The notes under the pieces: generated by a model
Told to the model about the DNA's origin: nothing
Databases searched by the model: none
The model's input: the letters and a program-made list of their open reading frames with translations, nothing else
Source of the DNA: Candidatus Raymondbacteria bacterium RIFOXYA2_FULL_49_16
GTDB taxonomy: Bacteria; Fibrobacterota; OXYB2-FULL-49-7; XYB2-FULL-49-35
NCBI GenBank assembly: GCA_001789205.1
Contig: MFYT01000011.1
Location: 16,444 to 80,443 of the forward strand
Direction: 5' to 3'
DNA length: 64,000 nt
Translations under genes and position numbers: made by a program
Shown: positions 46,945 to 56,955 of the stretch, one piece after another
Layout of the letters: the number at the start of each line of letters is the position of its first letter
Numbering within the stretch: the stretch's first letter is position 1

Positions 46945-47585
46945 GGTAGTACTCCTTTGAAAGTCTTTCTATGCAGCGCGCACGGGCCAAACTCCCTGAT
47001 CTTTTCCAGATGCAGCGCTGTCCCATAGCCCTTGTGACGCAAAAACCCGTATTGCGGATACATAGTGTTCATTTCGCGCATATAGCGATCTCGCGATACC
47101 TTTGCAAGAATGGATGCCGCGGCAACTGACGCGGAACGCGCATCGCCCTTCACCAGCCATTGCTGTAAATTGTCAATTTCCGGTATGGTTTGGTTGCCAT
47201 CGACCAACACAGGAAGATCTGAATCCAGGGCGCGGACAGCCTGGGCCATGGCCTGCAGCGCTGCCTTGAGGATATTTGTCCGGTCAATGACCTCAGCCTC
47301 AACAAATGCGACCGCGTGCCCCAAAGCCGCCTGGACGATTTTTTCGTAGAGTTCTTCGCGCTCGCTCTCGCCGATCTTCTTTGAATCACGGACACCGGCG
47401 ATTTCCCGTTGAGGATCCAAAATAACGGCCCCTGCCACAACCGGTCCGGCGAGCGGGCCGCGGCCTGCCTCGTCCACGCCAATAAAACAACCGCCTATCG
47501 CGTTCCATAGGAAATGGTCGAATGCGCATGGTGAGATTTCGCGGGGTATGGCGGGGATACAATCAAAAAATGCGGCGGTTTGCAT
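46941..47585 (-). CDS. rnhB: Ribonuclease HII
   Basis: 214 residues. Type 2 RNase H: GGCFIGVDEAGRGPLAGPVVAGAVIL (the first two acidic active-site residues in DEAGRGP), KLSPRKRE-like region DSKKIGESERE, and DGNQTIP plus KGDARSASVAAASILAKVSRDRYM. Removes misincorporated ribonucleotides and RNA from RNA-DNA hybrids. ATG 47585 follows GGAGAAG. N-terminal ~30 residues are an extension relative to short family members. Confidence 0.94.
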   Translation of the reverse strand: MQTAAFFDCIPAIPREISPCAFDHFLWNAIGGCFIGVDEAGRGPLAGPVVAGAVILDPQREIAGVRDSKKIGESEREELYEKIVQAALGHAVAFVEAEVIDRTNILKAALQAMAQAVRALDSDLPVLVDGNQTIPEIDNLQQWLVKGDARSASVAAASILAKVSRDRYMREMNTMYPQYGFLRHKGYGTALHLEKIREFGPCALHRKTFKGVLP

Positions 47586-47609
47586 GTATATGTTCTTCTC
47601 CTTTTGCGT

Positions 47610-48176
47610 CTATGCCTTGAATCCTGCCAGTTCGACATACATCCCGATAAAAAGAATGACGTAGAACATAGGCACTCTGATGACAAGCCACCACCATTTG
47701 CTGAGACGGAGGGCCGCGTACGCTGTGAGCGCCGCGTGCCCGAAGATCCACCAGCCGAGATCACGCGAAAGAAGGGTCATCATCCTTTCAAACACCTCGC
47801 GGGAGACCTTTCCCCGTATCAAGACGTCGATCTGCGCACCAAGGTATTTCTCGGCCATGAAGGTGAGCAGGGGCTTGTCAAGAATAAAATAAAAAAAGAA
47901 AAATGATCCCGCAAAAAAAAGCCCAAGAATCGCGGGCTGAAGTTTGAAAAACAGGTCGTTTTTTGTCTTAATGGAGAATACGCCCATAACAATCACCAAC
48001 GAAAACGAAAACACGGTAAGTTCGTCAAGCGAGCCGAACGAGACAATACTGAACACGCACTCGGCCGCGGCAAGCGCCATGGCGCTTATGATGGCAGCCC
48101 GTTTTGACGTAAAAGAATCAAGGACCACAAAGGCGATGACCGGCACAATGCCTATCCAGAAAAGGCTTGCGTCCAT
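47610..48176 (-). CDS. YciB/IspZ-like inner membrane protein
   Basis: 188 residues with about five membrane segments. The middle matches YciB (septation protein A) in layout: FSLVIVMGVFSIKTKNDLFFKLQPAILGLFFAGSFFFFYFILDKPLLTFMAEKYLG aligns with the E. coli [21 protein letters not shown]...KKPLIQRMLGKEL region. In E. coli YciB affects cell-envelope integrity and division, with no enzyme known. It sits 4 bases after the CpXC-TPR gene and 24 before rnhB. Identification rests on layout and the central motif, so moderate. Confidence 0.65.
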   Translation of the reverse strand: MDASLFWIGIVPVIAFVVLDSFTSKRAAIISAMALAAAECVFSIVSFGSLDELTVFSFSLVIVMGVFSIKTKNDLFFKLQPAILGLFFAGSFFFFYFILDKPLLTFMAEKYLGAQIDVLIRGKVSREVFERMMTLLSRDLGWWIFGHAALTAYAALRLSKWWWLVIRVPMFYVILFIGMYVELAGFKA

Positions 48177-48180
48177 GCCG

Positions 48181-49206
48181 TTACTCCGCTATTTCAGGTT
48201 GGCGGTTGGTCCTGAACCTCTCTATTGTCTTTTCGATGAGTGTCCGGTCCTCATCAGTGGCGGCAAGGTCGAGACTGATGCGCAGACAGTCAAACGTTTC
48301 GTTGGTGCGGCCCTTCAGTCCAAGACAGAGACCCGCGTTGAACCAGGCCAGACTGCTATGGGGCTGTAGTACAACGCTGTTCAGAAAACAACCCAGGGCA
48401 TCGTCAATATTTTCAAGTTTCAGATGTATCTGGCCCAAGCAAAACACTAGGTCATTGTCATTTGGCCGTATCTCCCTGCACGCGCGGAAACACTCGAGAG
48501 AAAGCGTATTGTCTTCGAGAGTATTAAAATAGACAAGACCAAGATTGAACAGGGAACTGTAATGATTCGGTTTCTCGGCCAGGGCCTCGCGATACCGGGA
48601 AACAGCGGCATCGTATTCCTTGTTCCGGTGAAAGGCATAGGCTTCATTGAACAATTCATCAGCACGCTGCTGGCCGATTTTCTCCCGGCCCGCGTTGAGC
48701 CATTCCTGAGACAATATGAACAACCTGCGGTAAAGGTCCCTATCCCCTTCGCCTGCGTACTGAGCGCGCATATTTTTAATATTCTCAGGCCGCTCGATCA
48801 GGGCGACAATCTTTGCCAGGTTCGCGTAGCCAAAAAGGATGAAGTTGGAAAAAAGTTCGTCCGCTGGCACCAGCCGGAACTCTTTAACCAGACGATCACA
48901 TATATCGTTTATCTTTGGCCCGTAATCCTGTGAGAAAACATGGATAACAAGCCCTTTTTCTCTGTCCGTGTACAATAAATATTCATCGTAATGAAGTTTG
49001 GCGCCGCATTGGACGCAATCGAAAATATTCAGCTCGCCCTTGAAAAGCTTCTGTCTGAGCTCAGGCTCTTCGCTAACATCCGCGATTTTGCAGGTGAATA
49101 CGTTTTGGGCAGCTGAGCACTCGGGACAGGTTATCGATACCCAGCCGTGACTGTTCTCCATTGTCAGATGGTCGCAAGCATCCCGAACAACAGGGTTACT
49201 TGGCAT
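48181..49206 (-). CDS. CpXC-domain and TPR-repeat protein
   Basis: 341 residues. N-terminal CpXC zinc-binding domain (~25-150): ITCPECSAAQNV, ELRQKLFKGELNIFDCVQCG, LHYDEYLLYTDREKGLVIHVFSQDY. The C-terminal half has 4-5 tetratricopeptide repeats (~180-330; HYSSLFNLGLVYFNTLEDNTLSLECF, NDLVFCLGQIHLKLENIDDALGCF, SSLAWFNAGLCLGLKGRTNETFDCL). Protein-interaction adaptor of unknown partner. The chosen start overlaps secG by 11 bases; an in-frame ATG 15 codons later is an alternative. Confidence 0.82.
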   Translation of the reverse strand: MPSNPVVRDACDHLTMENSHGWVSITCPECSAAQNVFTCKIADVSEEPELRQKLFKGELNIFDCVQCGAKLHYDEYLLYTDREKGLVIHVFSQDYGPKINDICDRLVKEFRLVPADELFSNFILFGYANLAKIVALIERPENIKNMRAQYAGEGDRDLYRRLFILSQEWLNAGREKIGQQRADELFNEAYAFHRNKEYDAAVSRYREALAEKPNHYSSLFNLGLVYFNTLEDNTLSLECFRACREIRPNDNDLVFCLGQIHLKLENIDDALGCFLNSVVLQPHSSLAWFNAGLCLGLKGRTNETFDCLRISLDLAATDEDRTLIEKTIERFRTNRQPEIAE

Positions 49207-49651
49207 CCTGGCTTGGCGTGGGCTGCTCCTGGGTTACTCCGGGAATGGTGATAGGCGCGTTTTCGCCTTGATCCTGCTGCTGAGCAGCACCCTCGGGCCC
49301 TGTCTGCGGAGGAAGGGCCATTTGTTGGTCAAGTACCGCTGAAGCCGCATTGGATTCGAGCTTTTTGACTCTCTCAGCGCGCTTCTGCAAAGCGCTATTA
49401 GGGGCGCTATGCGCTCTATTACGACTCATGATATTGAGCACAATGCAAATGACCATAAAAAAAATCGCAAGCCATGTGGTCAGCTTGGTGAGAATGGTCG
49501 CGGCTTCGCGGCCTGAAAAAGGCATTGCCCCGCCTCCCATGCCGCCCAGAGACCCTGCAAGACCACCGCCTTTATCAGACTGCAGGAGAATAAAAACAAC
49601 CAGAAAAACAGAAATCAGGATAAGAATTGCAAGTAAAACACCGTAAAACAT
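49196..49651 (-). CDS. secG: Preprotein translocase subunit SecG
   Basis: 151 residues. Two membrane helices (~2-24 and ~58-80) around the SecG signature QSDKGGGLAGSLGGMGGGAMPFSGREAATILTKLT, then a long Gln/Pro/Ala-rich hydrophilic tail (~85-151), longer than in most SecG. Completes SecYEG. It lies 15 bases after tpiA, the tpiA-secG order being common in bacteria. Confidence 0.93.
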   Translation of the reverse strand: MFYGVLLAILILISVFLVVFILLQSDKGGGLAGSLGGMGGGAMPFSGREAATILTKLTTWLAIFFMVICIVLNIMSRNRAHSAPNSALQKRAERVKKLESNAASAVLDQQMALPPQTGPEGAAQQQDQGENAPITIPGVTQEQPTPSQDAK

Positions 49652-49666
49652 GGTCGAACCCTTGGT

Positions 49667-50416
49667 TTAAGCCAGAACTATTCCCTTGAAATCATCGGCT
49701 TTGAGCGCGGCGCCGCCAATAAGACCACCGTCGATATCTTCCTGCTTCAGCAGTGCCGCTGCATTGTCGGCCTTCATGCTGCCGCCGTATTGGATCTGTA
49801 TTTTAGAGGCTGTGTCTGCATCGTAGAGCGCTGAAAGCACCTTTTTCCTGATAAACGCGTGAACTTCCTGGGCCTGTTCCTTGGTCGCCACTTTACCCGT
49901 ACCAATGGCCCAAACCGGCTCGTACGCAATGACAGTCTTGAGCGCGTCATCTTTGGAGAGCCCTTTATATGCGCCTTCGACATGGTCTTTTACCACGGCT
50001 TCGGTGCGGCCACCTTCACGTTCGGCCAACGTTTCGCCAACGCAAATAATTGGCAGCAGGCCGGCTTTTAAAACAGCCTTCACCTTTTTATTCACGGTTT
50101 CATTTGTTTCGTTGAAATAGGAGCGTTGTTCACTATGGCCAATAATAACATAGGTGACACCGGCGCTTTTTAGCATGTCGCACGACACTTTTCCCGTAAA
50201 GGCGCCCTTTTCTTCCCAGTGGACGTCCTGTGCGCCAAGAATGACATGGGAACCCTTGATGGCCTCGTTGACCGGGGCAAGACACACATAGGTGGGACAA
50301 ATGACCGTGATTGCCTGGGCGCCCTTGGTAGCTGCCACAACCTCTTTGGCAAGTGTAACCGCCTCAGGGATGGTCTTATTCATTTTCCAGTTGCCGGCAA
50401 TGATTTTTCTGCGCAT
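49667..50416 (-). CDS. tpiA: Triosephosphate isomerase
   Basis: 249 residues from ATG 50416 (CAGGAG upstream on the minus strand); the longer open frame is not family-like. Motifs: AGNWKMNK (K11 active site), IIGHSEQR (catalytic His), and YEPVWAIGTGK (catalytic Glu with loop 6). Interconverts dihydroxyacetone phosphate and glyceraldehyde-3-phosphate. Located directly after pgk, 16 bases apart. Confidence 0.97.
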   Translation of the reverse strand: MRRKIIAGNWKMNKTIPEAVTLAKEVVAATKGAQAITVICPTYVCLAPVNEAIKGSHVILGAQDVHWEEKGAFTGKVSCDMLKSAGVTYVIIGHSEQRSYFNETNETVNKKVKAVLKAGLLPIICVGETLAEREGGRTEAVVKDHVEGAYKGLSKDDALKTVIAYEPVWAIGTGKVATKEQAQEVHAFIRKKVLSALYDADTASKIQIQYGGSMKADNAAALLKQEDIDGGLIGGAALKADDFKGIVLA

Positions 50417-50432
50417 GATAGCTCCTGATAAA

Positions 50433-51668
50433 TTACGCGTCTGATAATGCTGCGACACCGGGTAGGGGTTTGCCTTCAAGAAATTCGAGAGACGCCCCGC
50501 CGCCGGTTGAAACATGGCTTACCTTTTTGCTGAGCCCGGCCTTTTTGATCGCTGACGCTGAATCGCCGCCGCCGATCACCGTGGTGGCGCCTTTGGCGGT
50601 TGCATCGGCCATGGCCTGCGCAATGGCAAAAGTGCCCTTTGACGAGGCCTCAATTTCAAACACGCCCATGGGCCCATTCCAAAGCACGGTTTTGGCTTCG
50701 CTGACCACTTGTGAAAAACGCCCTATAGTAACGGGGCCAATATCAATGCCCAACCATCCCTGAGGAATACCTTTTGCGTCAACCGTTTTTACGGCGCCAA
50801 TGGTCCGCGTCTTGAAATCGAGTTTGTCTGTGACCAGCACATCGCTCTGAAGCATGAGCTTGTCCCCGGCTGTTGCCATGATCTGTTTTGCCAGGTCAAC
50901 TTTGTCGTTCTCGCACAGGGACGCGCCAATCTCGAATCCGGCCGCCTTGGCAAAGGTGAAAGCCATACCGCCGCCGATTATCAACTTGTCGACCTTTGGA
51001 AGCAGATTGTTAATGACTGAAATCTTGTCGGAAACCTTGGCGCCGCCCAGAATGGCGACAAAAGGCCGTTTTGGATTTTCAACCGCGTGGCCAAGAAAAT
51101 CGAGCTCTTTTTTCATAAGATAGCCGCAGGCGCGCTGGGGCAGAGTGACGCCTGTCATGGAACTGTGATCGCGGTGCGCGGTGCCAAAGGCATCGTTGAC
51201 ATAGATATCAGCAAGTTTGGTAAGACCGGCGCGAAAGGCCTTCACATCTTCTTCCTTGGCCTTCATTTTTGAGCCGTCGTCGAGTTTGACCTTGCCTTCT
51301 TCCTCGATGTGGAACCGCAGGTTTTCGAGAAGAATGACATCGCCCGGTTTCATGGCAGTACAGGCTTTTTCCACGTCAGGACCAACACAATCGTTCAGAA
51401 ATTTCACGGGCCGTTTTATCAGCTCCTGCAGCTTTTCAGCAACTGGTTTGAGACTGAACTCAGGTTTGACCTTGCCGTCGGGGCGTCCCAGATGGCTCAT
51501 GAGAATGAGGGCAGCACCCTTTTCGAGAAGGTAGTTGATTGTCGGAAGACTGGCTGCAATCCGCTTATCATCCTCGACTCTGCCGTCCTTGACCGGCACA
51601 TTGAAATCAGTACGGACAATAACGCGTTTCCCTCTGACATCCAGGTCTTCGATAAACAGCTTTGCCAT
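50433..51668 (-). CDS. pgk: Phosphoglycerate kinase
   Basis: 411 residues. Family core: [58 protein letters not shown], and [13 protein letters not shown] near the ATP site. ATP-forming step converting 1,3-bisphosphoglycerate to 3-phosphoglycerate. AAAGGGGCG precedes the ATG. It follows gap with 21 bases between. Confidence 0.97.
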   Translation of the reverse strand: MAKLFIEDLDVRGKRVIVRTDFNVPVKDGRVEDDKRIAASLPTINYLLEKGAALILMSHLGRPDGKVKPEFSLKPVAEKLQELIKRPVKFLNDCVGPDVEKACTAMKPGDVILLENLRFHIEEEGKVKLDDGSKMKAKEEDVKAFRAGLTKLADIYVNDAFGTAHRDHSSMTGVTLPQRACGYLMKKELDFLGHAVENPKRPFVAILGGAKVSDKISVINNLLPKVDKLIIGGGMAFTFAKAAGFEIGASLCENDKVDLAKQIMATAGDKLMLQSDVLVTDKLDFKTRTIGAVKTVDAKGIPQGWLGIDIGPVTIGRFSQVVSEAKTVLWNGPMGVFEIEASSKGTFAIAQAMADATAKGATTVIGGGDSASAIKKAGLSKKVSHVSTGGGASLEFLEGKPLPGVAALSDA

Positions 51669-51689
51669 GATGTATGCGCCCCTTTTAGA

Positions 51690-52700
<1,011 letters not shown>

Positions 52701-52782
52701 CTATTTTTTAAATGGTTAAAGCTTTGTTTTCAAGGCCTAAGAATATAATTAATTACATCGCTGGAATTTAAAGGTTTTTCGT

Positions 52783-52819
52783 TAAAACAAAAGGCGCCCT
52801 CCGGGACTCGGAGAGCGCC
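52783..52819 (-). terminator. Terminator after the aldolase gene
   Basis: Read on the minus strand: stem GGCGC-x-CTCCG / CGGAG-x-GCGCC (52793-52819) with a 5-base loop, followed by UUUUGUUUU-like sequence. Lies 28 bases past the fba stop and 92 before gap. Confidence 0.8.
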
Positions 52820-52846
52820 GCTATCCTAAATATTACAATACCAAAA

Positions 52847-53935
52847 TTATCCGAAGATTTCCTTACCGTGGCCGGCCGAACCGAGCACGTCCCTGTTTTT
52901 CTCGATAATCATCTGTTTGAGCTCATCGCGTGCCGGTCCAAGATATTTGCGCGGATCAAATTCGCCGGGTTTTTCCGCAAAGGTCTTGCGGATAAGGGCG
53001 GTCATGGCGAGACGGCCATCTGAATCAATGTTGATTTTGCACACAGCCGAACGCGCGGCCTTGCGAAGCTGCTCGGAGGGAATACCCACAGCGTCGTCAA
53101 GCTTACCGCCAAACTGGTTAATCATGTCGACAAACTTCATGACAACCGAGGAGGCGCCATGCAGGACAATGGGAAAACCCGGGATGCGCTTCTCGATCTC
53201 TTCAAGAATGTCGAACCGGAGCGGCGGGGGAACCAGGATACCCTGCTCATTACGCGTGCACTGAGCGGGTTTGAACTTGTACGCCCCATGCGAAGTGCCA
53301 ATGGAAATGGCGAGCGAATCGACGCCCGTACCTTTCACAAACTTTTCCACATCTTCGGGCTGAGTATAAATGGCTTTGGCAGCCTGGACATCGTCTTCGA
53401 TACCCGCCAGCACGCCCAATTCACCCTCGACCGTGACATTATATTTATGAGCGTATTCGACCACTTTGCGGGTCTCTTCAATGTTCTTCTCAAACGGATG
53501 GTGCGACCCGTCGATCATAACTGAGGAAAAACCGGTCTCTATGCACGATTTGCACAGTTCAAAGGTGTCGCCATGGTCGAGGTGCAGGGCGAACTTGAGC
53601 TTTGAGCCCATGCTCTTGATGACTTCAACCGCGCCCTGGGCCATCCAGCGGAGCAGGGTCTGGTTAGCGTATTTACGCGCTCCGGACGAGACCTGAAGAA
53701 TAAAAGGCGAATCGGATTCGACACAGCCCATGACAATTGCCTGGAGCTGTTCCATGTTGTTGAAATTGTACGCGGGAATGGCGTATTTGCCTTCCATCGC
53801 ATGCCTGAACATCTCCCGGGTGTTTACTAGTCCAATCTCCTTGTACAGCGCTTTCTTTGCCGCGGGTTTTGCTGGTTTTGCGGCCTTTGCGGGCGCCTTC
53901 CTGACGATTTTCTTTGCTTTTGCCTTTTTAGCCAT
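52847..53935 (-). CDS. fba: Class II fructose-bisphosphate aldolase with Lys/Ala-rich N-terminal tail
   Basis: 362 residues from ATG 53935, chosen because AAAGGAGC stands at ideal spacing; there is no Met between the tail and the enzyme core, so the tail must be translated. Residues 2-~28 (KKAKAKKIVRKAPAKAAKPA, then KPAAKKA) resemble the tails of histone H1-like proteins. The core follows: ALYKEIGLVNTREMF, YAIPAYNFNNMEQL, ALHLDHGDTFELCKSCIETGF (zinc His), and the GTSHGAYK/GTGVDSLAISIG and IVLHGASSV motifs. Cleaves fructose-1,6-bisphosphate. Between pfp (23 bases upstream) and the terminator. Confidence 0.95.
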   Translation of the reverse strand: MAKKAKAKKIVRKAPAKAAKPAKPAAKKALYKEIGLVNTREMFRHAMEGKYAIPAYNFNNMEQLQAIVMGCVESDSPFILQVSSGARKYANQTLLRWMAQGAVEVIKSMGSKLKFALHLDHGDTFELCKSCIETGFSSVMIDGSHHPFEKNIEETRKVVEYAHKYNVTVEGELGVLAGIEDDVQAAKAIYTQPEDVEKFVKGTGVDSLAISIGTSHGAYKFKPAQCTRNEQGILVPPPLRFDILEEIEKRIPGFPIVLHGASSVVMKFVDMINQFGGKLDDAVGIPSEQLRKAARSAVCKINIDSDGRLAMTALIRKTFAEKPGEFDPRKYLGPARDELKQMIIEKNRDVLGSAGHGKEIFG

Positions 53936-53957
53936 TGTATGCTCCTTTGAAATAATC

Positions 53958-55166
53958 TTATCCCATGATCTTGTGTACAACCGGCGCAGCTATCCGGTCC
54001 ATGATGGGCAATTCGCCTACCAGGGGTCTGACATAATTGCAGAAAGCGCTTGTGACCATGTTGTCGCCCTGAAGGAATTCGGCAGGCATGATCTTTGTTT
54101 TTGCGGCAACATCCTCAAGCTTCAGCAGCTCGTATTCGACCGCATAGTCGCCCACGCGCTTGATAGAAACCGAACCGTCGACGCTGTGCCATACTGAAAA
54201 CTGAACAGCCTTCTCTCCCACTTCGCGTGCCTCGTTGGCATCGGTTTCGCTGATGCAGCCGAGGAAAGAGCGTTGGAGATATCCGAGCGTATCGGACCGA
54301 ACGCGCTTAATTTTTGTTTTTGCCTTTATCAGATCAGATAGCAGGTCGCCCAATGCGCCTGTTCCGGAAAGCTGCACATTGCCATGCGCGTCTTTCTCCT
54401 CGCCCTTGAGAGAAGCGATGATTGGTTTGTGGTCTTTGTCTGAAACACCCTCGGAAACCGCAATAACGCAACGGCCATATTTGTCGTATACAGTCTGTAC
54501 ATCTTTGACGAATTTTTCAGTGTCGAAGACGCGTTCGGGAACGTAGATAAGATGCGGGCCGTCGTCAGAAAATTTCTTTCCCAGAATTGACGCTGCTGTG
54601 AGAAATCCCGCATGGCGTCCCATGACCACGCCGATATACACACCGGGAAGTGCTCTGTTGTCAAGATTGACACCGGCAAAGGCCTGTGCCACAAACTTAG
54701 CCGCAGATCCAAAACCCGGACAATGGTCGGTGCCTACAAGATCGTTGTCGATTGTTTTGGGAACATGAATACATCTGATGTCGTATCCAACTGCCTTTGC
54801 CTGCTGATTCACAATGCGGCAAGTATCGGAAGAATCGTTCCCGCCGATATAGAAAAAGTAGCGTATCTCGTGTGCTAGCAATACCTTAAACATCTTTTTG
54901 CAAAATTCTTCGTCGGGCTTATCCCTTGTGGAACCAAGAGCTGAAGCAGGGGTAAGTGCAACTTGTTCGAGATTATGGGTTGTGGCTTGGGTAAGGTCGA
55001 TAAAATCTTCGTTGATAATACCTCTGACCCCGTGCTTCGCACCGTATATCTTCGTGATTTCAGGGAACTTACGAGCTTCGAGGACAACGCCGACCAGACT
55101 CTGGTTGATTACTGCAGTTGGGCCGCCGCCCTGGGCTACAAGCGCTTTGCCGCTCATTTTTGCCAT
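53958..55166 (-). CDS. pfp: Pyrophosphate-type phosphofructokinase
   Basis: 402 residues. Motifs: AQGGGPTAVINQSLVG, YFFYIGGNDSSDTC and VPKTIDNDL. In this family GGN-D (D111) instead of GG-D/N-G and the Lys of PKTIDND are the markers of PPi-dependent enzymes, so the phosphoryl donor is probably pyrophosphate and the reaction reversible. First gene of the glycolytic cluster; fba starts 23 bases later. ATG 55166 has GGAG upstream. Promoter predicted at 55221-55250. Confidence 0.94.
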   Translation of the reverse strand: MAKMSGKALVAQGGGPTAVINQSLVGVVLEARKFPEITKIYGAKHGVRGIINEDFIDLTQATTHNLEQVALTPASALGSTRDKPDEEFCKKMFKVLLAHEIRYFFYIGGNDSSDTCRIVNQQAKAVGYDIRCIHVPKTIDNDLVGTDHCPGFGSAAKFVAQAFAGVNLDNRALPGVYIGVVMGRHAGFLTAASILGKKFSDDGPHLIYVPERVFDTEKFVKDVQTVYDKYGRCVIAVSEGVSDKDHKPIIASLKGEEKDAHGNVQLSGTGALGDLLSDLIKAKTKIKRVRSDTLGYLQRSFLGCISETDANEAREVGEKAVQFSVWHSVDGSVSIKRVGDYAVEYELLKLEDVAAKTKIMPAEFLQGDNMVTSAFCNYVRPLVGELPIMDRIAAPVVHKIMG

Positions 55167-55220
55167 GTGTCTTACTCCATTGTTGGGTTTGCAATGATTG
55201 TTTTATGTATGAGAGCAGAT

Positions 55221-55250
55221 AAAATAATTATGGCCTTGAGGGCAGGTCAA
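55221..55250 (-). promoter_or_regulatory. Sigma-70-type promoter for the pfp-fba genes
   Basis: Minus strand: TTGACC (55250-55245), 18-base spacer, TATTTT (55226-55221), ~50 bases before ATG 55166. The -35 matches 5 of 6 consensus bases. Confidence 0.5.
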
Positions 55251-55462
55251 TAGGTATCAATTTATTAATTTATTCGCAATTTGCGGCCCAAGCCTCATGA
55301 TTAATTCCGATTGATTAAGACTACCTTTTCCAAATTTCTCTAATTGGGCATCACACCAGATAGTTTGAACCGTATTTATCGGACAATGGGCTAAAACAGA
55401 TTTGCGAAGGACACATAAGAAACCTGTGGGTTATAATTAACGGGGAAAACGAGTAAAGAATG

Positions 55463-55717
55463 TCAGACTTTTGTCACGTCACCATGGCCCATGAGAAGGT
55501 GCGGCACGCTGATATCTTCATCAATTTCGTCCCAGTGTATGCCCGTGCCACCGCCGCTTAATTCATATTTCATTCTGGCCGCTGGCGTGGCCTTCAATAA
55601 ACGGGGAAAATACGGCAACGGAACGGCCAACTGTCTTCCATCATTCAGCAGCAGCCACATCTGTTCATTATCAAACCAGATCTTTGCAGCACTGGCTTCA
55701 AGCGCTAAAGTAGGCAT
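55463..55717 (-). CDS. DUF2442-type small protein
   Basis: 84 residues from ATG 55717 (MPTLALEASAAKIWFD), with the DUF2442 pattern WLLLNDGRQLAVPLPYFPRLLKA and IHWDEIDEDISVPHLL. It overlaps the DUF4160 gene upstream by 20 bases, so they are co-translated. DUF2442 proteins commonly occur beside DUF4160 or other small partners in arrangements that look like toxin-antitoxin modules; no activity is established that I can cite. Confidence 0.75.
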   Translation of the reverse strand: MPTLALEASAAKIWFDNEQMWLLLNDGRQLAVPLPYFPRLLKATPAARMKYELSGGGTGIHWDEIDEDISVPHLLMGHGDVTKV

Positions 55718-55943
55718 ACCATTTCTCCTTGATAATATCAGTCTTTCCCTCAACTATCTTTTCCAAAAGATTGAGCTCCTGCGCATTCATACCCCAGGAA
55801 TTCGCTAGACTCACAACCGGCACCATCCAGAACTTTGCCCGTTGTGAACCCTTCCGAACATGCACATGACAAGGTTCCAGCGGCAACCCCTCATTTGAGA
55901 AGAAAAAAAACTTATATCCCTGTATCTCGAATAACTTTGGCAT
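55698..55943 (-). CDS. DUF4160-type small protein
   Basis: 81 residues: MPKLFEIQGYKFFFFSNEG, HVHVRKGSQRAKFWM, LNLLEKIVEGKTDIIKEKWYAYF, a full match to the DUF4160 layout. First gene of the two-gene pair with DUF2442. Upstream ribosome site is weak. Likely a minimal mobile module. Confidence 0.78.
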   Translation of the reverse strand: MPKLFEIQGYKFFFFSNEGLPLEPCHVHVRKGSQRAKFWMVPVVSLANSWGMNAQELNLLEKIVEGKTDIIKEKWYAYFSA

Positions 55944-56079
55944 AATTGCTTATCTAAAAAATACGCTTTTCCTTGCCCTTTTTCCACTGTTTTTATCCTT
56001 TCAGACGCCATAACGCATTTAACCTTTCGCTAAGCACGATACAATATTGGTAGGGCAGGCTGCACGAGTTTCAAGACAA

Positions 56080-56138
56080 GGCCAAAAAATGTCCATTTTC
56101 CAACACCCAGTCCTATGAGAAAACGGGATTTTTTGGCC
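56080..56138. repeat. 59-base imperfect inverted repeat
   Basis: GGCCAAAAAATG...ATTTTC (56080-56100) and GAAAACGGGATTTTTTGGCC (56119-56138) pair over 20 positions with a few mismatches. The whole could fold as a long hairpin or be a small transposon-end-like element. Located between the ndk stop and the DUF4160 gene. Confidence 0.5.
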
Positions 56139-56189
56139 GATGTTTAGCAGGGAACGTAAATAAAAAGGCTCGTTATTACAAACTACTCT

Positions 56190-56927
56190 TCAGACCGGTA
56201 TGTCCTCGTTTATCAGGTATTTTGCTGCAACCGCCTCAACCGTGCAATGTGCTGGCTTTCCGTTGAGCATATTGCGTAGAGCTTCAAGATCGGACTTCCA
56301 CGCATTGTCACCTTCGGCAAGCAGACAAAAACGTCCGGCCGCAAATTCCGTGAAGACCTTGCCGTTCTGATAATAGTAGTGCGAATCGCTCCGTTCGGTC
56401 TCGTACGCATGCATAAAAGGCGGAATATCCTGAGGCCTGAACCATAGTTTGATTTCACGCTCAGAATCGACAGTGTTCGCAGAGGCATGGATAAGATTGT
56501 CGAGCCGTTCGCCAATGACTTTGCCTGACTCGTCTTTGAGTATCTGGATGGTACCCAGGGCCCTGATGCAGCCGGGTTTGGTATCGCGGGCAACATGAGG
56601 ATTGGTGGGACCGCAGATATCGCGGATCTTTTTGATGGCATCGACCCCTTGATAGACAAAACCAATGACCCGCCGCTTTCCGGGCTGGTCGGGATAATGG
56701 ACGCATCCGGTAATATATTCGAGCAATGAGGGGAAAAAGGGTTTGCCCTTGTGTTCGGCATAGTGTTCCTCGGCAAGCATGCGGCTCACATTGACAACCT
56801 TTGCCCCGGCAAAACAAAGACCCGTATGGAATTCGGAAAGCAAGGAAAGAACGTATCCAGTGAGCGAATTCTTCATTGCATCGGGTTTGATGAGTACGAG
56901 TGTCTGTTCAATGTCTTTGCCGTTCAT
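56190..56927 (-). CDS. ndk: Long-form nucleoside diphosphate kinase
   Basis: 245 residues versus ~140-150 in usual Ndk. Core: IEQTLVLIKPDAMKN, GKPFFPSLLEYITG, CGPTNPHVA, and the phospho-acceptor H147 in NLIHASAN. Insertions appear after residue ~74 (HYPDQPGKRRVIGF), around 125-140, and a C-terminal extension of ~70 residues. Exchanges gamma phosphate among NTPs. Last gene of the gnd-SDR-HAD-larA operon, 28 bases after larA. Confidence 0.88.
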   Translation of the reverse strand: MNGKDIEQTLVLIKPDAMKNSLTGYVLSLLSEFHTGLCFAGAKVVNVSRMLAEEHYAEHKGKPFFPSLLEYITGCVHYPDQPGKRRVIGFVYQGVDAIKKIRDICGPTNPHVARDTKPGCIRALGTIQILKDESGKVIGERLDNLIHASANTVDSEREIKLWFRPQDIPPFMHAYETERSDSHYYYQNGKVFTEFAAGRFCLLAEGDNAWKSDLEALRNMLNGKPAHCTVEAVAAKYLINEDIPV

Positions 56928-56955
56928 GGGGATGCCTTTCTTGTAAGTAGTGCGG

